A stretch of DNA of 8,358 nt from DASPPM01 sp035604475. Its GTDB lineage: Bacteria; Pseudomonadota; Alphaproteobacteria; JACZXZ01. Positions 1-5,685 of the stretch are shown here, piece by piece; the stretch's first letter is position 1, and each line of letters starts with the position of its first letter. The stretch is taken from NCBI GenBank assembly GCA_035604475.1, contig DATNIJ010000277.1, positions 1 through 8,358 on the forward strand, in the 5' to 3' direction. The position numbers were made by a program, and so were the translations under genes. Below the pieces are notes generated by a model that was given only the letters and a program-made list of their open reading frames with translations, made no database searches and had not been told where the DNA came from.

Positions 1-222
1 TGGGGAGGCAAACATTCCGTGGGTTTCGTTCTCGTCACCGTCGAAAGACCAACCTTTGAGAGGGAACTCCGTAAATATTCGCTCGCAAAGGTGCGAGATA
101 CCTCGGGTGCCATCCCCCCAAATATCCGAAAAAAGATTAGCTGGTTCTACACCAGAATGTCCTAGCGCGGCTCTCGCAGGCGAAACCATTACCAAGAGGC
201 AAGCGATTAGAGCGGCGAACAG
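1..222 (-). CDS. Partial exported protein of unknown function, start unresolved, 3' end outside window
   Basis: An open minus-strand frame runs from just after the stop codon of the 289-588 gene to the left edge. It encodes a hydrophobic stretch (LFAALIACLLVMV) followed by SPARA-ALGHS, a good match to a Sec signal peptide with an A-x-A cleavage site. After that comes a mature region rich in Gly, Asp and aromatic residues (for example FSDIWGDGTRG). I do not recognise the family. The only ATG in frame (base 189) lies after most of the hydrophobic core. Upstream there are only CTG (222), ATT (228) and TTG (195) codons, so the left-hand limit given here is a guess. A one-base error or mutation in the T5 run near 223-227 would join this frame to a GTG at 242, so a frameshifted or decayed gene is possible. 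Base composition is clearly more AT-rich than the neighbouring genes, which may mean transferred or relaxed sequence. Confidence 0.4.
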   Translation of the reverse strand, partial: MFAALIACLLVMVSPARAALGHSGVEPANLFSDIWGDGTRGISHLCERIFTEFPLKGWSFDGDENETHGMFASP

Positions 223-288
223 AAAAATTGAAACTGTACCACTACCCCAGCGGGGGATTGTAGGGTAAGACCTCGCGGCTGATCCGCG

Positions 289-588
289 CTAATGCTTCCC
301 GCAGATCGCGCGGCAGCGCTCCTTCGCGTAGCTCCAGGCCGAGAACGCGGCACGGTCATCCGCACCGTCGAGCACCACGATGAAGGGATCATCGCCGAAG
401 CTCGTGTAACGATCGTAGAGAGCTTCAGCCGACATTCCGGGTCTGTACTCTTCCTCAAGCGACCGATCGACAAGCCGACGGCACGCCGCGAGCGCCTCTT
501 CCACCGATTCATAGGTACCTTGCGCCAGGCGCTCATCTGAATCCTGGTAGTGGAAGTTGTCATCGACCATGACTCTGTAGCGAGGCAT
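289..588 (-). CDS. Small conserved-type hypothetical protein, 99 aa
   Basis: This encodes a 99-residue soluble acidic protein beginning MPRYRVMVDDNFHYQD and ending with a Cys-containing tail (KERCRAICGKH). No transmembrane segment or signal peptide is visible. The middle (YRPGMSAEALYDRYTSFGDDPFI) looks well structured. From memory, similar proteins of about 100 residues are widespread and unnamed in alphaproteobacteria; I cannot assign a function. An upstream in-frame ATG at 603 would add five residues. The 588 start is preferred because GGAGG (597-601) sits eight bases before it, and because a likely transcription start falls near 603. The gene lies 126 bases downstream of the oxidoreductase beta-gamma gene on the same strand, but its own promoter-like element suggests it can be expressed independently. 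Confidence 0.75.
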   Translation of the reverse strand: MPRYRVMVDDNFHYQDSDERLAQGTYESVEEALAACRRLVDRSLEEEYRPGMSAEALYDRYTSFGDDPFIVVLDGADDRAAFSAWSYAKERCRAICGKH

Positions 589-609
589 CGGCGCGCCCTC
601 CATCGTATG

Positions 610-618
610 AATATACCA
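610..618 (-). promoter_or_regulatory. Possible extended -10 promoter of the 99-aa gene
   Basis: On the minus strand the sequence reads TGGTATATT. This is a TGn extended -10 motif followed by a hexamer matching TATAAT at five of six positions. No good -35 hexamer is present at the usual distance, which is tolerated by extended -10 promoters. Transcription would start near base 603, giving a short leader that contains the GGAGG ribosome-binding site. Confidence 0.35.
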
Positions 619-675
619 GAGGACAAGACCAAGCGCGCGATAAGGAGGCTCGCTTGAGAAGCGCTTAGGGTCATG

Positions 676-708
676 GGCGGCACCCGCCTTGCCGGAGCGT
701 GCCCCGGC
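676..708 (-). terminator. Two GC-rich hairpins after the oxidoreductase operon
   Basis: Just downstream of the beta-gamma stop codon, the minus strand can form a seven-pair stem with one G-T wobble (691-708, loop CACG) and then a perfect five-pair stem (676-688, loop of three). No T-tract follows, so this is at best a weak or Rho-assisted transcription end, or a structure that protects the mRNA 3' end. Confidence 0.25.
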
Positions 709-714
709 TTGCCG

Positions 715-2037
715 TCATGCCACCAGCTGCAGGCCTTTCTGCAAGGCTTTCAGGTTGGCCTCAGCGACCGCCGGAGGCTGATAGCGGCGGATGGCTTCCT
801 CCAGCGCCTCGGCCGGAATGAGCTTGGCGTCCGCCACGATGGCCGCGACGGCGACGACGCTGGTCGTGAGCTTGCCGAGCGCCTTGGTCGCCTGCGAGAG
901 CCCGATCCGCTTCACGCGCGCCTTGGTGTCGGGGAGCTCCATGGACTCGTCGACATAGAGCGTGCAGCACTCGGGCAGCCGGCCGATCGACTTGCGGGTC
1001 TTCTTGAGCCCGTCCTCCGAAAGGACGGCGAAGTAATCCGGCTTGTCGATCGCCGTGTATTCGATCCGCCCCGGCGAGAGGCTGATCTCCGACACCGAGT
1101 GACCCGTCATCACGGTGATCGGATAGTCGTCCTTCTGGACCGCATCCAATCCGCACAGCATTCCCGCGCGGGCCAGGAGTGTCGCCGTACTCCTCACCTT
1201 CTGGCCGGCGCTGCCGGCGATGACGATGCCGACCTGCCGGTCCAAGGCACTCTCGAAGGCCTTCTCGATCACGAACCTTGGCCGCGCCTTCGCCGTTTTG
1301 CTCGCCGCGCGATAGGCAGCGCCGAACTCGGCCCGCGCCTTCTCGACGAGGAGGCCCGTGCGCATGCCGGTGGCGTTGGCGAGTGCGGCCAGCTCGCGCT
1401 TGTTCATGGCGTTCTGCGGCGTGTAATAGGCCGTGCACAGCTCCCAGACATCGAGCACGGCAAAGCCGGGATAGCGGACGCCGTCTACGATGCGGTCCGC
1501 GAGATCGGCGTCATGGGTCATGCCGCGGTAGACCCGGCCGGCGCCCGCCGCGATCACCGTGGCGCAGATGTCGAGCGGGCCTTCCAGGTTGCCGCCGGGT
1601 GTGGTGGCCGTCCGCCCGCCGAGCGGCGTGGTCACGGAGTGCTGTCCTCCGGTCATCCCGTAGTTGAAATTGTTCGCGATGATCAGCGTCAGATCCAGGT
1701 TCCGCCGCGCGGCGTTGAGCAGGTGCGCGCCGCCGATGCCGCAGCCGCCGTCGCCCATCAGCACGATCACCGTCAGCTCCGGCCGCGCCAGCTTGAGGCC
1801 GGTCGCATAGGTGAGCGAGCGGCCGTGGAGGCCATGGAAGCCGTTCGTGACGAAATAGGGATCCGAGAGGCCGATGCAGCCGATGTCGGTGACGATGACC
1901 GTCTTGCGGGGATCGAGCTGGAGCTTGACGAGTGCTGTGTCCAGCTCCCTGAGCAGGCGCTCGTGGCCGCAGCCGGGGCAGAACGGGAGTGGACCCGCCT
2001 CCTTGTTCATGTAGGTCTGGAGTACGGCGGCATCCAT
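715..2037 (-). CDS. korB: 2-oxoacid:ferredoxin oxidoreductase, beta subunit fused to gamma domain
   Basis: This 440-residue subunit belongs to the family that oxidatively decarboxylates a 2-oxoacid with CoA and reduces ferredoxin in the cytoplasm. Numbering here counts from the GTG at 2040. The N-terminal beta domain (about 15-250) has CPGCGH, GDGGCGIGG (thiamine diphosphate/Mg binding), NNFNYGMTGGQ, and four cysteines (21, 24, 55, 202) placed as the ligands of the beta-subunit 4Fe-4S cluster. Residues about 265-400 form a gamma domain: a VGIVIAGSAGQ nucleotide-like loop (consensus GxGGQG), then YPITVMTGHSVSEISLS. In most two-subunit enzymes the gamma part is fused to alpha, so its fusion to the beta C-terminus is unusual. 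ATG 2037 is chosen because AGGAG lies seven bases before it; GTG 2040 is an alternative. The ATG overlaps the alpha-subunit stop by one base, implying coupled translation. No ferredoxin or delta subunit gene is adjacent. Family assignment is firm; the 2-oxoacid substrate is not known. Confidence 0.93.
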   Translation of the reverse strand: MDAAVLQTYMNKEAGPLPFCPGCGHERLLRELDTALVKLQLDPRKTVIVTDIGCIGLSDPYFVTNGFHGLHGRSLTYATGLKLARPELTVIVLMGDGGCGIGGAHLLNAARRNLDLTLIIANNFNYGMTGGQHSVTTPLGGRTATTPGGNLEGPLDICATVIAAGAGRVYRGMTHDADLADRIVDGVRYPGFAVLDVWELCTAYYTPQNAMNKRELAALANATGMRTGLLVEKARAEFGAAYRAASKTAKARPRFVIEKAFESALDRQVGIVIAGSAGQKVRSTATLLARAGMLCGLDAVQKDDYPITVMTGHSVSEISLSPGRIEYTAIDKPDYFAVLSEDGLKKTRKSIGRLPECCTLYVDESMELPDTKARVKRIGLSQATKALGKLTTSVVAVAAIVADAKLIPAEALEEAIRRYQPPAVAEANLKALQKGLQLVA

Positions 2038-3158
2038 CACAGCTCTCCTCGGACCATGATTTCGCTCGGCGAGATGAGCGTGGTGTCCATTCGGTTCACG
2101 CCGGACACCCGGACGCCGGCGGGTGCGAGCCGCTCGACCTCGCGGCGGTATTGGCCCAGGTTCATTTCCGGCACGACCGCCCGGCGCACGCCCGCCAAGG
2201 CCCGCCTGAGCGCGCGCTCCGGCACCGGATAGAGCGTCTGCAGCACCAGCGAGGAGACCTTGCGGCCCTTCTGGCGCGCTTCGCGGACGGCGACGCGCGC
2301 GGCCCGCGAGGTGACGCCGTAGCTCACCATCAGCGTCTCGGCACCCTCCTCGGGGTCGTAGCGGTAGAGTGCGATGTCATCGGCCGCCGCCTCGAGCTTG
2401 GCCGCGTAGTGTTCGATCATCTCCTGGATGATCTCGGGATCCGCGGTCAGGCGGCCGGCCTTGTTGTGGGTCGAGGTCGTGTAACGCGTGAGGGCGCCTG
2501 CGCCGAAATCCGCGAGCGCGGGCACCTCGTCTGCCCGTTCGAACTGATGCGGGAGGTAGGGGGCACCCTCGAGCGGACGCTTGCGGATGACGAGCGGCGG
2601 CAGCTCGATCGCCTCGAGATCGACCGCCTCGCACGTCATGCTGACCTCCTTGTTCGACAGCACGAACACCGGCGTGCGATAGGTCTCCGCCAGGTTGAAG
2701 GCGCGGTAGGTCAGCTCGTAGGCTTCCGCTACCGTGGCCGGGCACAGCGCAATGATCGGCAGCCCGCCCGAGGTGCACCAGCGGGCGAACTGGATGTCGC
2801 CGTCGGCACCCTTGGTCGCCGAGCCCGTCGCCGGCCCCTGGCGCTGCACGTCCACGATGACGAGCGGCGTCTCGCCCATGATGGCCAGTCCGATATTCTC
2901 GCTGTAGAGGCTGATGCCCGGCCCGCTGGTGGCGGTCATCGCCTTCCAGCCGGCCATGGCGGCCCCGATACAAAAGCCGATCGAGGCGATCTCGTCCTCG
3001 GCCTGGAGCGCTACCCCGCCCTCGCTCGGCAGCAGGTCCAGCATGTGGCTCAAGATCGTCGAGGCCGGCGTTATCGGATAACCCGCAAAAAACCGGCACC
3101 CCGCCTTGACCGCCGCGCGCGCGATGGCCTCGTTGCCCTCGATGAATTCCAAGCCCAC
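2037..3158 (-). CDS. korA: 2-oxoacid:ferredoxin oxidoreductase, alpha subunit
   Basis: This is a 373-residue alpha subunit that pairs with the beta-gamma protein to form the thiamine-dependent active site. Visible motifs are FIEGNEAIARAA at the N-terminus, YPITPAS (27-33), the EDEIAS segment with the acidic residue expected near the cofactor (54-59), TSGPGISLYSE (77-87), and QRQGPATG (105-112). A C-terminal swivel-type domain ends in LGQYRREVERLAP. No gamma domain precedes it, so the gamma function must come from the partner. GTG 3158 is preferred because GGAGG lies five bases upstream and the protein then begins VGLEFIEGNEA, as expected for the family. ATG 3170 and TTG 3194 are in frame but poorly served by ribosome-binding sites. 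The upstream gap of 115 bases holds a perfect FNR-type site and a -10 candidate, so the gene probably starts an oxygen-regulated transcript. Family assignment is firm; 2-oxoglutarate is a reasonable but unproven substrate. Confidence 0.93.
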   Translation of the reverse strand: MGLEFIEGNEAIARAAVKAGCRFFAGYPITPASTILSHMLDLLPSEGGVALQAEDEIASIGFCIGAAMAGWKAMTATSGPGISLYSENIGLAIMGETPLVIVDVQRQGPATGSATKGADGDIQFARWCTSGGLPIIALCPATVAEAYELTYRAFNLAETYRTPVFVLSNKEVSMTCEAVDLEAIELPPLVIRKRPLEGAPYLPHQFERADEVPALADFGAGALTRYTTSTHNKAGRLTADPEIIQEMIEHYAAKLEAAADDIALYRYDPEEGAETLMVSYGVTSRAARVAVREARQKGRKVSSLVLQTLYPVPERALRRALAGVRRAVVPEMNLGQYRREVERLAPAGVRVSGVNRMDTTLISPSEIMVRGEL

Positions 3159-3197
3159 AAGACCCTCCATCGCCCGCGCAGAATGGGCTGCCAACCG

Positions 3198-3209
3198 TCA
3201 CTATAGTGA
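3198..3209 (-). promoter_or_regulatory. Candidate -10 element within a 12-base palindrome upstream of korA
   Basis: TCACTATAGTGA is a perfect 12-base palindrome. On the minus strand it contains TATAGT (3205-3200), five of six matches to the -10 consensus, predicting a start near 3193. The matching -35 position reads GAAGCC, far from consensus, as expected for an activator-dependent promoter. The palindrome could also be an operator overlapping the promoter. Confidence 0.4.
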
Positions 3210-3234
3210 TCGTCGATCCATCGGCTTCCGTGCA

Positions 3235-3248
3235 TTGATCCAAATCAA
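3235..3248 (-). promoter_or_regulatory. FNR/FixK/Anr-type binding site upstream of korA
   Basis: TTGATCCAAATCAA is an exact match to the inverted repeat TTGAT-N4-ATCAA bound by FNR-family regulators (FNR, Anr, FixK). It lies 77 bases before the chosen korA start and 26 bases past the ligase stop codon, in one of the few gaps of this block. Its centre is about 48 bases before the start predicted from TATAGT, not the classical 41.5, so either the true start differs or activation is non-canonical. It suits an oxygen-sensitive Fe-S enzyme that would be made when oxygen is low. Confidence 0.7.
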
Positions 3249-3273
3249 CCTGACGTTCCCCAGGTAGAGGGGA

Positions 3274-4809
3274 TTAATTTTTTTCTGCGAGGCGGTCCCA
3301 ACAGCCGTGCGTGTCGCGCGGCAGCCTGTGCTTCATGATGCGCTGGCTCGGCGTGCGCTCGAAGTCGTCGACGAGGGCGAGGTAGCGGGGGTTCTGATAG
3401 GGGGCGAGGCGCTCGCCGAGCCAGGCGGAGAGCTCGGCGAAATCGATGGAAGCGCCGGGCTTGAGCTTGAGGAAGAGCTTGATGTCCTCCTCGCCGACCT
3501 GGGCCGTGACCCCGATCATGGCGCAGTCCTCGACCGCCGGATGCGCCGCCGCGACATGCTCGACCTCCCAGGCGGTGACGTTCTCGCCCTTCGTGCGCAC
3601 GTTGTCGCCGAGGCGGCCGTGGAAGACGAGGTTGCCCTCAGGGTCGAAGGAGCCGAGGTCGCCTGTATAGAGCGCGCCCTCCTTGAGTGCCGCCGCACTC
3701 GCCTCGGGATTGCGGAAATAGCCGGGGAAGAGTGCCCCGGGGCGGCTCGCGCGCACGACGATCTCGCCGCGCGCGCCGGCGCTTGCCGGGCGTCCGTCTG
3801 CTCGCAGAAGCTCGACGGTGAACCAGGGCACCGGCCGGCCGACGGCGCCGACCACGCCCGCGTCGTTGTAGGTGGTGATGCTGCACGCCTCCGTCATGCC
3901 GTAGCATTCCCTGATTTCGACGCCGAAGCGCTCCATAAACGGGCGCCAGACGTCCTTGGGGCAGCCCCCGCCCCAAGCGATGCGCACGCCGTGCCCGCGG
4001 TCGAGCAGGGAGGGCGGCTGCTTCAGCAGAATCTGGAGGATGCCGCCGAGATAGTGGATGTGCGTGGCGCCGTATTCGCGCGCCTGTTGCCAGAAGCGGC
4101 TCGCGCTGAAGCGGTCGATCATGGCGAGTATCACCTCGCGGATGAGCGGGAGTACCAAGAGCTGCGCGCCGCCGATATGGTAGAGCGGCTCCCACATCAA
4201 GAGCACGTCTCCCGTTTTCGCGGCGGAGACGAGGGCTGCCGCCTCGCCGGCAAGCCGCAGCATGCGGTGCGTGACGATGACGCCCTTGGGCTTTCCGGTG
4301 GTGCCCGAGGTGTACATGATCGCGAACGGATCGTCGGCGCGAGGAAGCGGCTCCGCGAAGCCTGCGCCGCGCTCGAGGAGTGCTTCGAGCCGGAGAGGGG
4401 CTTCGGGCTCGCCGAATGTCAGGAGCGGCAGATCGCGCAAGGCAGCACCACAGCCGCGCACCGTCGCCGCGAGCTCGGCATCCGCGATCACGAGCCGCGG
4501 CTCCGCATGCTCGAGAATGTAGCGCAGGCCCTCGCCGCGCAGCTGCACGTTGACCGGCACCCATACGGCCGCCGCGCGCGCCAGGCCGAAGAGGACGGCA
4601 AGCGTCTCGGGGCTGTTGCGCAGCATCACGGCGACGCGGTCTCCGCGCGCGACCCCTAAGTCCCTCAAGCCGCGAGCGAAGGATTGGGCCCCGCGGCCGA
4701 GCGCTGCGAAGGAGATGGGCGCGCCATTAAAGCGGGCGAAGTTGCGCGCCGGAGTGCCTTCCGCTTTTGCCGCAAAGAGATGGATGAAGCCTTCGTCGTC
4801 GCCGGTCAT
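3274..4809 (-). CDS. AMP-forming acyl-CoA ligase, CaiC/DitJ-like group
   Basis: This 511-residue enzyme of the ANL superfamily activates a carboxylic acid with ATP to an acyl-adenylate and then a CoA thioester. Motifs in order: P-loop YTSGTTGKPKG (166-176), YGMTEA (303-308), YTGDLG (381-386), hinge region GRLGDNVRTKGEN (398-410), and WEVE (414-417). The A10 motif reads RTPSQRIMKHRL, placing Arg490 where most relatives have the catalytic lysine, with Lys493 three residues on. From memory, crotonobetaine/carnitine-CoA ligase-like and DitJ-like sequences often show this, so it may be a subgroup trait and not a defect. The ATG at 4809 overlaps the upstream gene's stop (ATGA), so translation is coupled; the open frame extends further but only inside the neighbouring gene. 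Substrate unknown: a short or medium acid, carnitine-like compound or terpenoid/aromatic acid are all possible. Confidence 0.9.
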   Translation of the reverse strand: MTGDDEGFIHLFAAKAEGTPARNFARFNGAPISFAALGRGAQSFARGLRDLGVARGDRVAVMLRNSPETLAVLFGLARAAAVWVPVNVQLRGEGLRYILEHAEPRLVIADAELAATVRGCGAALRDLPLLTFGEPEAPLRLEALLERGAGFAEPLPRADDPFAIMYTSGTTGKPKGVIVTHRMLRLAGEAAALVSAAKTGDVLLMWEPLYHIGGAQLLVLPLIREVILAMIDRFSASRFWQQAREYGATHIHYLGGILQILLKQPPSLLDRGHGVRIAWGGGCPKDVWRPFMERFGVEIRECYGMTEACSITTYNDAGVVGAVGRPVPWFTVELLRADGRPASAGARGEIVVRASRPGALFPGYFRNPEASAAALKEGALYTGDLGSFDPEGNLVFHGRLGDNVRTKGENVTAWEVEHVAAAHPAVEDCAMIGVTAQVGEEDIKLFLKLKPGASIDFAELSAWLGERLAPYQNPRYLALVDDFERTPSQRIMKHRLPRDTHGCWDRLAEKN

Positions 4810-5579
4810 GCGCGCTTGCCGGCACTCCCCTTGGTCAGGAACTGCTCCATCATGCGGGCCGGCTCGCCGGTGGCATAGGATTGCCGTTGGATGCGTATGC
4901 CAGCCTCGAGGCAATCGTGGAACCCTGCTTCGGTCATCTCGCGGAAGCGCTGCTTATTGAGCCTCATCGCCACGGGCGGCTTTGCCGCCAGCTCCTCGGC
5001 AAGCGCCAGCGCCTCGCTCATAACGCGCTCGGGCGGAACGAGGCGGTTCAAGAGACCGAGCCGCGCGCATTCGTCCGCGTCCATGAGACGCCCGGTGAGC
5101 GTCAGATCGACGGTGCGCGCCAAGCCCAGTATCTCGCGCATGATCCAAGGCCCGGTCGTGCTGGCAATGCCGGAATTGATCTCGGGCTGACCCATGCGCA
5201 CGCCGGGATGCCCGATGCGGAAGTCGCAGAGGAGGGCGACCTGGAAGGCCGAGCCCGCCGCGACGCCGTTCAAGGCCGCGATCAGCGGCTTCGAGAGCGC
5301 GCGGATGACGCCGTAGAGGCGCTCCCATTCGCGAATCCACTGCTCGGCGCGGTCGGGATCGAAGTCTACCGTCTCGTTGAGGTCCTGCCCGGCGCTGAAG
5401 GCGCGATCGCCGGCCCCGGTGAGCACGATGGCGCGCACCTCCCGATCCGCCTCCGCGAGCTCGAGGGCCTCGACCAGCTCGTCGCGCATGGCCGCGTCCC
5501 ACGCATTGAGCAGCTCCGCTCGGTCCAAAGTGATGACGGTCGCATGCCCTCGGCGCTCGCGACGAATGAATTTTGCCAT
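4806..5579 (-). CDS. Enoyl-CoA hydratase/isomerase (crotonase) family protein
   Basis: This 257-residue crotonase-fold protein is of typical family length and acts on CoA thioesters. The first oxyanion-hole segment is FSAGQDL (61-67); the second is GVAAGSAFQVALLCD (105-119). The conserved acid of MGQPEINSG is Glu133, equivalent to Glu164 of rat enoyl-CoA hydratase. The position of the other hydratase glutamate (Glu144, in GGGCELA) is Gln113 here. A standard two-glutamate hydration is therefore doubtful, and isomerase, lyase, hydrolase or another one-acid reaction is more likely. ATG 5579 is preferred over GTG 5588 because GAGAGG lies eight bases upstream of the ATG, while the GTG has no room for a binding site. 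It is the first gene of the minus-strand block, overlaps the ligase by four bases, and probably works on the thioester the ligase makes. Confidence 0.9.
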   Translation of the reverse strand: MAKFIRRERRGHATVITLDRAELLNAWDAAMRDELVEALELAEADREVRAIVLTGAGDRAFSAGQDLNETVDFDPDRAEQWIREWERLYGVIRALSKPLIAALNGVAAGSAFQVALLCDFRIGHPGVRMGQPEINSGIASTTGPWIMREILGLARTVDLTLTGRLMDADECARLGLLNRLVPPERVMSEALALAEELAAKPPVAMRLNKQRFREMTEAGFHDCLEAGIRIQRQSYATGEPARMMEQFLTKGSAGKRA

Positions 5580-5631
5580 AAGCTCCACCTCTCTCCGCGT
5601 GCCGGTAGGAAAGCGCTCCCGGGTCCGCTAC

Positions 5632-5660
5632 AAACTATCGACAGGTCCGGCTGGTGACAA
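5632..5660 (-). promoter_or_regulatory. Possible sigma-70-type promoter for the crotonase-ligase genes
   Basis: In the 106-base divergent gap the minus strand has TTGTCA (5660-5655; five of six to TTGACA), a 17-base spacer and TAGTTT (5637-5632; only three of six). Transcription would start near 5625, about 45 bases before the crotonase-like gene. The weak -10 keeps confidence low. No comparable plus-strand promoter was found for the divergent gene. Confidence 0.3.
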
Positions 5661-5685
5661 ACGAAAAGGGGGAGTAGGACGGCGC

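Noticed and set aside
242..263. CCCC-AGC-GGGG hairpin after the 99-aa gene as an intrinsic terminator
   Set aside because: The stem is only four pairs and the T-rich stretch on the minus strand is too far downstream to act with it.
673..2232. Long plus-strand open frame of about 519 codons antisense to the korB gene
   Set aside because: It is an antisense shadow produced by G/C-ending codons. Its product is low-complexity and Arg/Gly/Ala-rich with no motif, while the minus strand carries unmistakable oxidoreductase motifs.
1989..3206. Plus-strand open frame of about 405 codons over korA
   Set aside because: The composition is Arg/His/Gly-rich with no recognisable domain, and it is fully antisense to a well-supported gene.
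3638..4564. Minus-strand frame of about 308 codons overlapping the ligase in another frame
   Set aside because: The product is almost entirely Arg, Ala, Gly and Pro, typical of an out-of-frame reading of GC-rich coding sequence.
3307..4659. Plus-strand open frame of about 450 codons over the CoA ligase
   Set aside because: It is an antisense shadow of a gene with complete ANL motifs, and it has no motif of its own.
4810..4914. N-terminal extension of the CoA ligase by 35 residues
   Set aside because: The extension lies inside the crotonase-like gene, lacks family similarity, and the ATGA overlap at 4806-4809 gives a standard coupled start.
4881..5657. Plus-strand open frame antisense to the crotonase-like gene
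   Set aside because: There is no motif or credible ribosome-binding site, and the opposite strand has clear crotonase signatures.
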